Source of the DNA: Deinococcus metallilatus | Lineage (GTDB): Bacteria; Deinococcota; Deinococci; Deinococcales; Deinococcaceae | Direction: 5' to 3' | NCBI RefSeq assembly: GCF_004758605.1 | Contig: NZ_CP038510.1 | Coordinates: 89,501-153,500, forward strand | DNA: 64,000 bases | Shown: positions 1-9,459 of the stretch, in pieces | Layout: every line of letters starts with the position of its first letter | Numbering within the stretch: position 1 is the first letter of the stretch | Translations under genes and position numbers: made by a program | Notes under the pieces: model-generated | The model's database searches: none | What the model was told of the DNA's origin: nothing | The model's input: the letters and a program-made list of their open reading frames with translations, nothing else

Positions 1-1
1 G

Positions 2-1279
2 TTCGTCTGGCGGGGCGAGCGGCTCAAGTCGGTCCCGCTGGGTCAGATGCTGCTGGAAGGCACCGCCCCCTCGCTGACCTGGGTGGGGAACGCTTCGGCG
101 GGGTACAGCCTCCTCCTCGCCGTCAACGCCTATGACCGGCAGACGGGCGGGCTGCGGGACGGGCAGTTCCTCGCCCTCTACCGCGAGGACGGCTCAAGGG
201 TGTGGGACCTTTCGCCGCAGGTGGGCTTGCGGGGGGCGTGGCCCTCGCCGGACGGGCAGGCCCTCGTGACCATCCGCCAGGGGAGCGTGCCGGAGGTGCG
301 CCGCCTCTTGGACGGGGAGTTCCTGCGTGGGTTGGGCGAGGCAGTGACGGCCTCCGTTCCCCTGGCCGGGCAGCGGACGCTGGTGGCCCTGGAGCGGGGC
401 GGCGGGGCCGGACGGGTCGCGGTGCTGAGCGGACAGGGCCTCCAGACCGTCGCCCCCATCAACGCGGGTGCCCTCGCTGTCTGGGAGGAGGAACGCTTCG
501 CCTCCGCGCAGGACAATCTGGTCCGCATTCACGACTTCTGGGGCCGGGTGCTGGCGCAGTGGAACGCTGGCGGGAACGTCCAGCGACTCGCCTTCAGTCC
601 CGGCGGCGCGGTGGTGTCCGCCCAGGTCTGGGACCCCCGGAACGGGCAGCAGCGGGTGCAGGCGTGGTCACGGGACGGCCAGCCGCTCAAATTGCCCGCC
701 GGGACCGTCTTTCCCGTCTCCCGCGTCATCCTGAGTGAGGCGAACGACAAGAACGGCCCCGAGAGTGCCTACCGCGAGCGCCTCGCCGCCACCGACCTCA
801 CCGGGAAGCCCCTGTGGAAGACGGACTGGCGGTCGGGCGGCTTTGGGCTGGCGGTGTCGGCAGATGGGCACTGGGTGGCCCTGTCCAGCCACGTCCCGGA
901 CGCACGCCGCGACCCGGTGGACATGGAGTTCTGGCGGGTGAACACGTCGAGCGGGCAGGCCGGGCCGCCGCTGCGGCTGAAGCCGACCACGACCGATCCC
1001 AACTCCGGCCGGGGGATCGCGGCGCTGAGCGCGGAGGGCCGCCTCGCCCTGCTGCGTGAGGGCAGTGGGGACGGATGCGGCTGGGCACTCTACGGGTACA
1101 CGCTGGCAGACCTGCACACCGGAAAGTGGCTGCCCACGCCGGACGCCCTCGCCCGTGGCTTCAACCGGCAGGGGGGCTGTGGCCGCGCCCTGCCCTCACC
1201 TGACGCGGCCTTTGCCCCGGATGGCCGCCTGCTCGTGCGGGACGGCAACAGGCTGACGTGGTGGCAGGTGAGGCCCTGA
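2..1279 (+). CDS. Beta-propeller (WD40/PQQ-like) protein, 5' end outside the window
   Basis: The reading frame is open from the first bases of the window, so the gene is cut by the left edge; the first ATG inside is at 47. The visible part is about 425 residues of short beta-strand-like repeats with recurring phrases such as AFSPGG, AVSADGHWVALSS and LRGAWPSPDGQALV, which mark WD40 or YVTN-type propeller blades. No catalytic motif is visible. Propellers of this kind usually act as binding scaffolds, so a specific function cannot be given. It ends 53 bp before a convergent secreted-protein gene. Confidence 0.6.
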   Translation, partial: FVWRGERLKSVPLGQMLLEGTAPSLTWVGNASAGYSLLLAVNAYDRQTGGLRDGQFLALYREDGSRVWDLSPQVGLRGAWPSPDGQALVTIRQGSVPEVRRLLDGEFLRGLGEAVTASVPLAGQRTLVALERGGGAGRVAVLSGQGLQTVAPINAGALAVWEEERFASAQDNLVRIHDFWGRVLAQWNAGGNVQRLAFSPGGAVVSAQVWDPRNGQQRVQAWSRDGQPLKLPAGTVFPVSRVILSEANDKNGPESAYRERLAATDLTGKPLWKTDWRSGGFGLAVSADGHWVALSSHVPDARRDPVDMEFWRVNTSSGQAGPPLRLKPTTTDPNSGRGIAALSAEGRLALLREGSGDGCGWALYGYTLADLHTGKWLPTPDALARGFNRQGGCGRALPSPDAAFAPDGRLLVRDGNRLTWWQVRP

Positions 1280-1332
1280 GCCGAGAACCTCCGGCAGTTG
1301 GCTCCGGCTGTTCTGACGGGGTCAGGTTGCCG

Positions 1333-1830
1333 CTAAGGCAGCCGCAACAGGGCGCGTCTGGCGAGCAGGGTCAGACTTTGGAGGTTGAGTTTGCTGGCGG
1401 CGTGGTTGCTGGAGACGGCCATGAACACCAGCAGCGTGTCTCCCTTACGCAGATAGAGGGTGGCGAAGTCCTGCGGCACGCCCGAAGTGGTCTGCGAGGC
1501 CCCGCCGCCCGCCGCCTCGTCCCCCACACCGGGCACAGCTTTAACCCCTTTCATGGGGGTCCCCCCCTCCCCTCCGCTCTGGAGGAGTGACAGCAGAGAC
1601 TTGCCGCCCAGCATCTTCCCGGCCCCGGCGGTGACGCCCAGGCTCAGACCGCCGTCTTTGAAGTCGAAGTTGCAGGTGGGGATGTCCTGATCGGTGGCGG
1701 GCTTGGCGGTCACGGTGGGGGCGCCCAGGCTGGACTGCACCTCGCCGGGCGTGAGCAGCTTGCAGGGGTCGGGGGCGGCCAGGGCCAGCGAGTTCAGGGC
1801 GAGGGCGGTCAGGACGAGCAGAGGGTTCAT
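1333..1830 (-). CDS. Small secreted protein, DUF3558-like
   Basis: This 165-residue protein begins with a clear signal peptide: a short hydrophobic run LLVLTALALNSLALAA followed by a mature part starting near APDPCKLLTPGEV. The phrase LLTPGEV, a Cys at the start of the mature part and a second Cys (IPTCNFDF) resemble the DUF3558 or putative sensor-like secreted family. AAGGAG lies just upstream of the ATG, which supports this start. No enzymatic motif is visible. It is convergent with the propeller gene and probably monocistronic. Function unknown. Confidence 0.6.
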   Translation of the reverse strand: MNPLLVLTALALNSLALAAPDPCKLLTPGEVQSSLGAPTVTAKPATDQDIPTCNFDFKDGGLSLGVTAGAGKMLGGKSLLSLLQSGGEGGTPMKGVKAVPGVGDEAAGGGASQTTSGVPQDFATLYLRKGDTLLVFMAVSSNHAASKLNLQSLTLLARRALLRLP

Positions 1831-1951
1831 GGGCGCTCCTTAAGGGGTGTATCTGTCGGTCAGGTCGAAGGGGTGGCCGCCTCGGTCCTCGTGTCGGAAG
1901 CTGTTTCAGGCCTCCAGCCAGGGAGCCGGACGCTGAATCCCCCAGCCGGGT

Positions 1952-2461
1952 TCATTCCGCCAGCAGGCCAGGCAGGGTGAGCCGGTACTGCTGGGCGAGG
2001 CGGGGCAGATCGTTCAGGTGCATCTCCAGGCCGTAGCGGGCGGCCAGGCCGAGGATGGCGGGCACGTCCGGCGGAGCATGCTCGGGGACCAGTGGGGCGA
2101 GCTGCTCGAAGTAACGCTCGAAGGGGGCAGGCGCGATCAGTTCCAGAAAACGTACCGGCACATCGCCCAGATTCAGGAAGGTATGCGGCTGGCGGCGCGG
2201 TTTGAATACCAGCTCGTCGGGGGAAGCCCGCACCGCCTGTCCGCCGAAGTCCACCGTCAGTTCACCTTCCAGTACGTACGACCACTCGTCCTCGTGGCTG
2301 TGGGTGTGGGGCGGCGACCCCAGCGCGCCGACTTCGAGCACATGTTCGAGCAGGGCGAAGGCACCGGCAGTCTGACTCCCGGAAATCAGGGTGGTGACGC
2401 TGAGGGCCCCGATGCGGTGGGTGGGGCGGGTCAGGTTGCTGGTCGCCGAAGGCTGGATCAT
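1952..2461 (-). CDS. Cupin-domain protein
   Basis: The 169-residue protein has one conserved cupin barrel. Motif 1 is visible as PPHTHSHEDEWSYVLEGELTV (shortened: HTHSHEDE then G), giving the His/His/Glu metal ligands, and motif 2 as PRRQPHTFLN with the fourth His. A helical C-terminal tail of about 50 residues follows. The start was set at the ATG at 2461 rather than the in-frame GTG at 2470, because TAAGGAG sits at normal spacing from the ATG but almost touches the GTG. Substrate is unknown; such proteins bind a divalent metal and range from dioxygenases to sugar-binding proteins. Confidence 0.7.
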   Translation of the reverse strand: MIQPSATSNLTRPTHRIGALSVTTLISGSQTAGAFALLEHVLEVGALGSPPHTHSHEDEWSYVLEGELTVDFGGQAVRASPDELVFKPRRQPHTFLNLGDVPVRFLELIAPAPFERYFEQLAPLVPEHAPPDVPAILGLAARYGLEMHLNDLPRLAQQYRLTLPGLLAE

Positions 2462-2546
2462 CAGGCTCACTCCTTACGTTCTGTGAGAACGAATGGCGCT
2501 GGGGGCCAGGAACACGTTGCCGCGCCTGGCCCCCCTGCTTCAGCCG

Positions 2547-3383
2547 TTACTTGACCGTCAGTTCCTGGAGCATCCCCATCCGGGCGTGCTCCATGCCGTT
2601 CTTGCTGGCCACGAAGCACACCACCGCGTACTGGCCGGGGGTGAGGTTCCAGGTCACGTCCTCGGCCTGGCCGGTGGTGAGCACCTGGGCGAAGACCGAG
2701 TGCTCGAAGTCCACCGGGGGCGGCCCGGACTGGTCGCTGCTCATGATGGCGTTCATCACGTCCTGCATCGTCTTGCCGGGCAGCAGCCTGGCGAGCAGCG
2801 CGAAGTGCGGCTCCTGACCGGAGTTCATGACGTGCCAGGTGTGGGGGCCTGCCGTCACGTTCGTGGGCAGCACGAAGCGGTAGTCCACCATATTCACGGT
2901 GTAGTCGGCTCCCGCAGGCGCGTTGCTCAGTTCCGGACCGGTCACGGTGAGGGGCTTCTCGTAGCCCAGGGAGAGGGCGGTCTTGTGGGTGGCCTCGTCG
3001 GCGTCGAGGGAGGCCAGGATGTACGTGCCGGGCGGCAGATGGAGGACCGCCGAGTCACTTTTGCCCGGCTGCACGTCCCCGACCCCGCCCAGCACGTCCA
3101 CCATCTGACCGAGGTTGTAGTCGGCGTCCTTGGCCGCCATGGTCGCCACGGCGGTTCCGGCGGCCCGGAACTGCGCCTCGGTGACGCCGGGCTTGAGGCG
3201 GAAGACCCCCACGTCCACCGGCATCCCGGACGTGTTCTGGAGGTTCACCTGGACGTAGCCCGCCTGCACCGTGGCGGGACCGGCGTAGCCCTGGCCGGTG
3301 GCGGTCAGGTTCAGCACAGTCGGGGCCGCCGAGGCCGTGCCGAGGGCGAGGACGAGGGGGGCCAGCAACTGCACGTGGTTCAT
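2547..3383 (-). CDS. Secreted cupredoxin-like protein
   Basis: The 278-residue product has a signal peptide (LLAPLVLALGTASAAP) and two beta-rich halves. The second half ends like a cupredoxin, with a single Cys and a Met-rich loop (GQYAVVCFVASKNGMEHARMGM) and an earlier His (EPHFALL). That spacing suggests a blue-copper-like site, though the canonical ligand set is not complete by eye. The ATG at 3383 is preceded by GGAGG and overlaps the stop of the upstream small gene as ATGA, so the two are translationally coupled. The open frame continues upstream without a plausible start and is ignored. Confidence 0.6.
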   Translation of the reverse strand: MNHVQLLAPLVLALGTASAAPTVLNLTATGQGYAGPATVQAGYVQVNLQNTSGMPVDVGVFRLKPGVTEAQFRAAGTAVATMAAKDADYNLGQMVDVLGGVGDVQPGKSDSAVLHLPPGTYILASLDADEATHKTALSLGYEKPLTVTGPELSNAPAGADYTVNMVDYRFVLPTNVTAGPHTWHVMNSGQEPHFALLARLLPGKTMQDVMNAIMSSDQSGPPPVDFEHSVFAQVLTTGQAEDVTWNLTPGQYAVVCFVASKNGMEHARMGMLQELTVK

Positions 3384-3592
3384 GCTTCCTCCTGGGACCG
3401 CCGGGGCGGCTCGTGGGGTGTCCGGGGATCGCGGCCGAGGTGGGCCTTCAGGTACTCCAGCAGCCCGGCCAGCGAGCCGAAGTACAGGCGCAGACCGCTG
3501 CCGACGTGATAGAGGCTGATGTGGCCGCCGTCCGGCGGGGTGGATTCGGTCGACAGGCGCAGCACATACACCTGCTCCTGAGCGTCTGCCAT
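3380..3592 (-). CDS. Small protein (70 aa) coupled to the cupredoxin-like gene
   Basis: The ORF starts MADAQEQVYVLRLS and ends in a Pro/Arg-rich tail. It has an ATG with a good GGAGG site and shares a 4-base ATGA overlap with the following secreted cupredoxin-like gene. A central segment HISLYHVGSGLRLYFGSLAGLLEYLKAHL looks like a compact beta-beta-alpha fold. The family is not recognised. The tight coupling suggests a shared function or matched dosage with its neighbour. Confidence 0.5.
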   Translation of the reverse strand: MADAQEQVYVLRLSTESTPPDGGHISLYHVGSGLRLYFGSLAGLLEYLKAHLGRDPRTPHEPPRRSQEEA

Positions 3593-3845
3593 GGGCCTCC
3601 TTCCGGGGCGGGGCAAGCCTGAGCGCCAGCCAAGAATGGTGGAGCCACTGGGCGGATGAGGACAGCGGGATTCGCGGCTTCAGCCTCCCGAGGCGGGGCT
3701 GGAGCGTGCTCCCGTCCGCCTGTAACCCAGGGTAAGAAAGGCACCATGACCCGCCAGTGACGGCCCGGGCCAAGCGAGCGGAGGCGGCCGCCCGGCACGC
3801 CATATCAAAACCGCCCGCGCTGGCCGGGTCATTTCAAAAGGGCCT

Positions 3846-6800
3846 TCAGGGGCCGGGGGGGTCCAGGCGGCCCAGCAGCCGGGCGGCGAGGGCCCGGCTC
3901 TCCGGTTGCTGCTGGAGGCGGGTCAGCACGGCGCGCAGGGCGCCGCTGGCCTGCCACTCACGGTAACGGCGGTAGCAGGTGGCCGCCGAGGGCAGGTGGG
4001 CCGGGAAGGGGCGGTGCCAGGCCGCGCCGCTGCTCAGCGCCCAGAGCACGCCGTCCAGCACCGCGCGCGTGTCGCGCCGGGGCCGACCGGTGCCCGGGCC
4101 TGTCACCGTCAGCAGTTCCTGCACCTGGGTCCACTGCGCGTCCGTCAGGGGGTGCCAGGCGGGGGGGCCGGACGCCTCCCCCGACAGCAGGGCACGGTGC
4201 AGCGGCAGCGCCAGAAAGGCCGCGCGGTGCTCGGGCGGAACGTGCGCGTCGGCCTGACCGAGCAGGCGGTCTTGCGCCGCGGTTCGCGCCTGACCGGCCG
4301 CCGGGTCGCCCAGGCGGTCCAGCGCCGCCACCCGGGCCGCCTCGGCCTCGGGCCACGGGAGGTCGGCGGTGCTGTAGGTCCGGAGCAGGGTGCACGCCTG
4401 GTCGGCGTGGTCGAGCGCCTCCGCCGCCTGCCCGAGCGCCAGGAGGGCCTGGGCGGCGCGGGTGTGGGCACAGGCCTGAAGGCCGCCGTGGTCCAGGGCC
4501 TGCGCCTCGCGGATGGCGGGCCGCGCCGTCGCCAGCGCCTCGTCGGGCGCGGCCCAGCGCGCCTGCCACAGGCGCAGGCGCAAGCGGGTGGTGGCCGGGC
4601 CACCCTCGCCCAGCCGTTGCCCGGCCCGGGCGAGGGCCGCCGCCGGATCGCTCCCCGCCAGCGCGCAGGCCCGCACCTCGCTGAGGTGCACCAGCAGCCG
4701 TTCGGCGTCGCGGGTGTGCTCGGCCTCCGCGAGTGCCAGCGCGCCGTGGGCCTCGCGGAAGCGGCCCAGGGAAGCCCACAGGTCGGCCAGTGCCGTGTGG
4801 GCATAGGCCTGCGGCAGACCGTGCGCCCGGGCCAGGTGCAGGGCCGCCGCCAGGTGGTCTTCCGCCTCGCCGAAGTGGCCGAGCTGTGACAGGGCCGCGC
4901 CCAGCTGGGTCCGCACCCGCCGCTCGATATTGGGGGCGCCCTGGAGGTCGCGGCACACCTCCAGCGCCTCCAGAAAGCGCGGCACCGCCTCACGGGCGCG
5001 CCCGCCCTGGAGGAGGCTGCCGCCCCAGTTGCCCAGCACGATGGCGCGGTGGTCCTTTTGCCCCAGCGCCGCGAACAGCCGCTCGACCTGGGCGTAGCGC
5101 CGGGCGGCCTCCTGGCGGCGGCCCTGGTAGTCCAGCACCAGGGCCAGGTCGTTGATGGTGTCGGCCTGCGCCGAAACCAGGCCCAGTTCCCCGAACATGA
5201 CCTCCACCTGCGCGTACCCCGCGGCGGCCTCGTCCAGCCGTCCCTGCGACCACAGGCTCAGGGCGACCGTGCCCAGCAGGCGGGCCCGGAGTTCGGGGGC
5301 GGCCGTGTCCGCGAGGAGGTCCAGCCCGGCGCGGGCGGTGGCCTCGGCGGCGAGCGGGTCCTGCTGGCGGTGCTGCAACTGCGCGCGGTGGCCGTGCGCC
5401 CGTGCGCGCTGCTCCGGCGTGTGGGCCAGCGCCTCCATGCGCGCCACCACCGCCTCGTGCCCGGCGCCGTGGTCGGCTTCCAGCAGCGCCTCCGACTGCT
5501 GCTCCAGCGCCCCGAGGGCCGCGCCCGTGTCGCCCGCCGCCTCGAAGGCGCTGGCGGCCTGACCGAACAGCGTCGCCGCCTCGGCCAGCCGGAACTGGCC
5601 CACGGCTTCCCGGGCGGCGGCGAGCCAGTGGGGGGCCGCGCGGCGCGGCTCGCCTCCGGCCTGCCAGTGGCCCGCGATCCGCGCGGGGGCGCCCGTGAAC
5701 GCTTCCAGGGCCGCCGCCGCCCGGCGGTGCAGCAGGGCGCCCAGGGCCGAGGGCAGGCCGCCGAGCACGCCCTCGGCCAGCAGGTCGTGGAGAAAGGCGG
5801 CGTCGCGCAGCACCTGGGCGGCCTCCAGCTCCTGCCAGGCGGCGCTCAGCGCCAGCGGCGGCTGGTCCAGCATGGCCGCCGCCGTTTCGGGGCCGAAGTC
5901 CACCCCCAGCACCGCCGCCGCCCGGGCCAGGTTCAGGGCCGCCGAGGAGAGGTGTTCCAGCCGCTGGCCGAGCAGGCTTCCGAGCCGGGAGGGCTGGCCT
6001 GCCGCGTCACCCGAGGTGAGCAGGTGCCGGGCCGTTTCCAGCACCATCAGCGGATTGCCCCCGGACGCCAGCGCGATGGCCTCGCCCTGCCCCCGCAGCT
6101 CCGGCACCTCCAGGCTGCCCACCAGGTCCATCACCTGCGCGGCCGTCAGCGGCGTGAGGGTCAGCCGCACGGCCAGGCCCGCGGAGACGAGGTCCCCGAG
6201 CCGCCGCTCCAGCGCCGGGGCCAGCTGGCCGCTGCGGTAGACGTGGATGGTGCGCAGGGGCGCCCCGGCCTTCCCCCACAGCGCCGAGAGGCTGTGTTCG
6301 CCCGCCTCGACGCTGGCCTGGTCCACGAATTGCAGGTCGTCGAGCGCCACCACCCGCAGGCCCGCCGCCGCTGCCAGCAGCAGCACCTCGGTCTTGGCCT
6401 GATAGAAGCGCAGCCGCTGCGAGTCCTCCGTGATCGGCGGGGGGGGCTCGCCCAGCTCGGGCACGATTCGCGCCAGTTCCCGCCGCACCCAGGGCGGCAG
6501 GTCCAGCCCCGGAAACGCCCGCAGCAGCGCGCGGTAGGTCCGGGCATGGGTGCTGTACGGCACCAGCCGGTCTCCGGGCCGACCCTCGAAGACCACCGCG
6601 CCGCCGTGGGCCGCCACGAAGTCGTGCATCAGCCGCGACTTGCCCACCCCCGGCTCGCCTTGCAGGAGGATACCCTGGCCCTCGTCCCAGGCCCGCTGCA
6701 TCGCCTGCCAGACCTCGTCCCGGCCGATCAGGCGCGGCGGGCGCTGCACCGACAGCGGGAGGACCGCCGCGCGCTGCACCGGCACCCGGCCGCGCTCCAC

Positions 6801-7409
6801 CTCGCGTGCCAGGGCGACCGTCTCGGGGCTGGGGTCCAGGCCCATCTCCCGCCGCAGCAGCGCCTGGCAGCGGTGGTAGGCCGCCAGGGCCGCGGCCCGG
6901 TCGCCGTGCAGGTGAGAGAGGCGCATCTGGAGGCGCCAGAGTTCCTCGCTGAGGGGGTCGAGGTCCAGCAGCACCGCGCAGAGGTCGAGGGCGGCGCGCA
7001 GCTCGCCCGCCTGCTGCGCCTCCTCCAGTTCGGCGCGCAGTTCCCGCAGCCGGGCGGTGCGCTGGCGCTCCCGGACCGCCAGCAGCCAGTCGCTCAGGTC
7101 GGGCAGGTCCCCGTACTCGTGGCCGTCCAGCAGGGCCAGCGCCTCGGTGGGAGCCAGCGGCCCGGACAGGCAGAGCCGCGCGTCACCCCCGACCCGGGGC
7201 AGACCGGGCAGCAGGCGCAGGCGGCGCAGCATCTGGCTGAGGTTGTTGCGGGCCGTGGCCTCGGCCACCTCGGGCCAGAGCAGCCCCGCGAGCCGTGAGC
7301 GCGAGGTGGGCCCTTCCAGCGAGAGCACCGCGACCAGCGCCGCCGTCCGGCGATCCAGCCGGGCGAGCGCGGGCGGGGGCGCAGCACGCCGCGTGGCTTC
7401 AGCGTCCAT
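3846..7409 (-). CDS. Giant SARP/BTAD-type regulator with AAA ATPase, TPRs and a C-terminal DUF4096 transposase-type domain
   Basis: This is an 1187-residue protein. Residues 1-100 resemble a winged-helix DNA-binding domain and residues 100-230 a bacterial transcriptional activation (BTAD) TPR domain ([29 protein letters not shown], quoted in part). An ATPase follows with Walker [11 protein letters not shown] near residue 245 and a Walker B-like [11 protein letters not shown]. Residues 580-1050 are degenerate TPR-like helices. The last 100 residues are unlike a normal SARP/MalT protein: [27 protein letters not shown] and [12 protein letters not shown] match the DUF4096 N-terminal domain of IS5-type transposases. 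The start at 7409 is supported by a leaderless promoter TACACT five bases upstream. Target genes are unknown; the divergent neighbour is galM. Confidence 0.7.
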   Translation of the reverse strand: MDAEATRRAAPPPALARLDRRTAALVAVLSLEGPTSRSRLAGLLWPEVAEATARNNLSQMLRRLRLLPGLPRVGGDARLCLSGPLAPTEALALLDGHEYGDLPDLSDWLLAVRERQRTARLRELRAELEEAQQAGELRAALDLCAVLLDLDPLSEELWRLQMRLSHLHGDRAAALAAYHRCQALLRREMGLDPSPETVALAREVERGRVPVQRAAVLPLSVQRPPRLIGRDEVWQAMQRAWDEGQGILLQGEPGVGKSRLMHDFVAAHGGAVVFEGRPGDRLVPYSTHARTYRALLRAFPGLDLPPWVRRELARIVPELGEPPPPITEDSQRLRFYQAKTEVLLLAAAAGLRVVALDDLQFVDQASVEAGEHSLSALWGKAGAPLRTIHVYRSGQLAPALERRLGDLVSAGLAVRLTLTPLTAAQVMDLVGSLEVPELRGQGEAIALASGGNPLMVLETARHLLTSGDAAGQPSRLGSLLGQRLEHLSSAALNLARAAAVLGVDFGPETAAAMLDQPPLALSAAWQELEAAQVLRDAAFLHDLLAEGVLGGLPSALGALLHRRAAAALEAFTGAPARIAGHWQAGGEPRRAAPHWLAAAREAVGQFRLAEAATLFGQAASAFEAAGDTGAALGALEQQSEALLEADHGAGHEAVVARMEALAHTPEQRARAHGHRAQLQHRQQDPLAAEATARAGLDLLADTAAPELRARLLGTVALSLWSQGRLDEAAAGYAQVEVMFGELGLVSAQADTINDLALVLDYQGRRQEAARRYAQVERLFAALGQKDHRAIVLGNWGGSLLQGGRAREAVPRFLEALEVCRDLQGAPNIERRVRTQLGAALSQLGHFGEAEDHLAAALHLARAHGLPQAYAHTALADLWASLGRFREAHGALALAEAEHTRDAERLLVHLSEVRACALAGSDPAAALARAGQRLGEGGPATTRLRLRLWQARWAAPDEALATARPAIREAQALDHGGLQACAHTRAAQALLALGQAAEALDHADQACTLLRTYSTADLPWPEAEAARVAALDRLGDPAAGQARTAAQDRLLGQADAHVPPEHRAAFLALPLHRALLSGEASGPPAWHPLTDAQWTQVQELLTVTGPGTGRPRRDTRAVLDGVLWALSSGAAWHRPFPAHLPSAATCYRRYREWQASGALRAVLTRLQQQPESRALAARLLGRLDPPGP

Positions 7410-7414
7410 GCATC

Positions 7415-7420
7415 AGTGTA
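7415..7420 (-). promoter_or_regulatory. Leaderless -10 element for the SARP-like regulator
   Basis: On the minus strand TACACT lies five bases before the ATG at 7409. A TANNNT hexamer at this distance is the known signature of leaderless transcripts in Deinococcus, and no Shine-Dalgarno sequence is present. Inference from position and motif. Confidence 0.45.
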
Positions 7421-7557
7421 GGGGGAGCGGTCACGCCGCGAAAGCGCCGGTCCTCCGGCCGCTCTCTCCCCTGGGCTCATTTGGGGTACGTTGGCTGCGG
7501 CCGGGCCTGCGCGGCAGGAGACTTGTGAATGTCGGCTGACCGCTGGAGGGGGAGGAC

Positions 7558-8676
7558 ATGGCAGGAGATGGGGAGACGGGGGCGCAGCATCAGGACATCT
7601 CGGCGGACCGGGCCGGGACGGTCAGCGAGCGTCCCTGGGGGGAAACGCCGGATGGCCGGAGCATCACCCTCTATGAATTGGAGACACCGGGCGGCCTGCG
7701 GGCCGGGATCATGACCTACGGCGGCGTGCTGGTCCGCCTGTTCACTCCCGACCGGCACGGCCTCCCCGGCGACATCGTTCTCGGACATGACCGCCCGGAA
7801 CCGTACTTTGACCGGACCTCGTCCCCGTTCTTCGGTGCCCTGATCGGCCGCTACGCCAACCGGATTGCCGGGGGCCGCTTCACCTTGCAGGGCCGGACCT
7901 ACCAGCTCGCACAGAACGACGGCCCCAACGCGCTCCACGGGGGCGAGCGGGGGTTCGACCAGCGCCTGTGGGACGGACACGCCTTTGTCGGGGAGGACGG
8001 CCCCGGCGTGATGCTGACCTACCTCAGCCCCGACGGGGAGGAAGGCTATCCCGGCAACCTGGCCGTTCGGGTGACCTATACCCTCACGCTGGCCGGTGCC
8101 CTGCGAATCGATTACGCCGCCACCACCGACGCCCCGACCCCTGTGAACCTCACCAACCACACCTACTGGAACCTCACCGGCAACGCTGGCCGGGACATCC
8201 TCGGTCACGAGTTGACCGTGCAGGCGGAGGCCATCACGCCGGTCGACGCTGGCCTGATTCCCACCGGTGAACTGAGGGAGGTCGCGGGAACGCCCTTCGA
8301 CTTCCGGGAAGCGCGGCGGATCGGGGCGCGCGTGGACGAGGGCGACGAGCAGCTGCGGTACGCGGGAGGTTACGACCATAATTTTGTGCTGCGTGGCGGA
8401 GCGGCGCTCCACCCGGCGGCGAGGCTGTATGACCCGGCAACGGGACGGCAGGTGGAGGTCAGCACGACCGAACCGGGCCTCCAGGTGTACTCCGGGAACT
8501 TTCTGGACGGCCGCATCACCGGGAAGGGCGGACAGCGGTACGGGCACCGCTGGGCGGTGTGTCTGGAAGCGCAGCACTTCCCCGATTCCCCCAACCAGCC
8601 GCAGTTTCCACCAGCGGTGCTCCTGCCCGGCCAGCACTTCTCTTCCCGCACCGTCTACGCCTTCTCCACGCGCTGA
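7558..8676 (+). CDS. galM: Galactose mutarotase (aldose 1-epimerase)
   Basis: The 372-residue protein interconverts alpha and beta anomers of galactose or glucose in the cytoplasm. Family landmarks are in order: GRYANRIAGGRF (sugar-binding Arg), NDGPNALHGG (His), VNLTNHTYWNLTG (catalytic His) and CLEAQHFPDSPNQPQF (catalytic Glu). Length is close to the usual 340-380. A GGAGGGGGAGG tract precedes the ATG at 7558. About 30 N-terminal residues precede the family start, so a slightly later start is possible. No other galactose genes are nearby; it is divergent from the large regulator. Confidence 0.88.
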   Translation: MAGDGETGAQHQDISADRAGTVSERPWGETPDGRSITLYELETPGGLRAGIMTYGGVLVRLFTPDRHGLPGDIVLGHDRPEPYFDRTSSPFFGALIGRYANRIAGGRFTLQGRTYQLAQNDGPNALHGGERGFDQRLWDGHAFVGEDGPGVMLTYLSPDGEEGYPGNLAVRVTYTLTLAGALRIDYAATTDAPTPVNLTNHTYWNLTGNAGRDILGHELTVQAEAITPVDAGLIPTGELREVAGTPFDFREARRIGARVDEGDEQLRYAGGYDHNFVLRGGAALHPAARLYDPATGRQVEVSTTEPGLQVYSGNFLDGRITGKGGQRYGHRWAVCLEAQHFPDSPNQPQFPPAVLLPGQHFSSRTVYAFSTR

Positions 8677-8832
8677 CACCCGCTCCTGTCCGGCCACACT
8701 GGCAGCGTGAGCGTGGCCGCAGGTCGGTGTCACTCATGAAGCCGCTCCGACGCCGGAGCCCTCCCCGGGTAAGTCGCGGGGTCGCCCCGCCGGGAGAAGT
8801 CTTCCAGCGCCCACCCCACCGGGCGAAGGTGG

Positions 8833-9231
8833 TCAGGCCCCGGAATACTGCTCGTCGGTGACGTGTTCCAGCCAGTCCACCGCCTTGCCGTCCAGTTCTT
8901 CCTGAATGGCGATGTGGGTCATGGCGGCCTGCGGTGCGGCGCCGTGCCAGTGCTTCTCGCCAGGTGGGAACCACACCACGTCCCCGGGGTGAATCTCCTC
9001 GATGGGGCCGCCCTCGCGCTGGACCAGGCCACGGCCACCGGTGACGATGAGCGTTTGGCCAAGTGGGTGCGTATGCCAGGCCGTCCGTGCGCCCGGCTCG
9101 AAGGTCACGCTTGAGCCTGTAGCGCGGGCGGGCGCTTCGGTCTGAAGCAGCGGGTCAATCCGCACGTTGCCGGTAAACCACTCCGCTGGCCCCTTCCCGG
9201 AGGCGCGTGTCCCACTTCGGATGATGTTCAT
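8833..9231 (-). CDS. Cupin-domain protein (COG1917 type)
   Basis: The 132-residue single-domain cupin has [18 protein letters not shown] (His, His, Gln) and [17 protein letters not shown] (second motif with His). The order and spacing fit the (R)-mandelonitrile-lyase-like or carboxymuconolactone-decarboxylase-associated cupins that are common near oxidoreductases. I set the start at the ATG at 9231 (MNIIRSG) because homologs are about 130 residues; the frame stays open upstream but without cupin-like sequence. It is divergent from the sorbosone-dehydrogenase-like gene. The substrate is unknown. Confidence 0.75.
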   Translation of the reverse strand: MNIIRSGTRASGKGPAEWFTGNVRIDPLLQTEAPARATGSSVTFEPGARTAWHTHPLGQTLIVTGGRGLVQREGGPIEEIHPGDVVWFPPGEKHWHGAAPQAAMTHIAIQEELDGKAVDWLEHVTDEQYSGA

Positions 9232-9459
9232 CGTCTTACTCCTTGACCGCGTTATCTTCCCGCCCACTTTTCGAGTTCCGCTGGATATCCGGCTCCCTGC
9301 ATTTCTCAGTGTGCGCCGCATCCGCCGAGCTCGCCAACGGTGGCTCTTCCTTAAACCACCCCTTACTCTCGTGGGAAAGTGCCCGCCGCTGGCGGAATCC
9401 TGGGGCCTGACTTCATCGTTCCAGCTCAAGGCCCTCATCCGGGGGCCTTCAGATGAGGT

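Noticed and set aside
2547..3803. Longer 418-codon version of the cupredoxin-like gene
   Set aside because: The extra N-terminal 140 codons overlap the 70-residue gene in another frame and precede a proper signal peptide with its own ribosome-binding site.
5049..7298. Long plus-strand open frame (749 codons) opposite the SARP-like regulator
   Set aside because: It is the antisense shadow of a GC-rich gene; its composition (Gln, Arg, Gly, His rich, no motifs) is typical of such shadows.
8677..8832. Plus-strand short frame between galM and the cupin gene
   Set aside because: Arg/Pro-rich, no homology feel, and it runs into the converging cupin gene.
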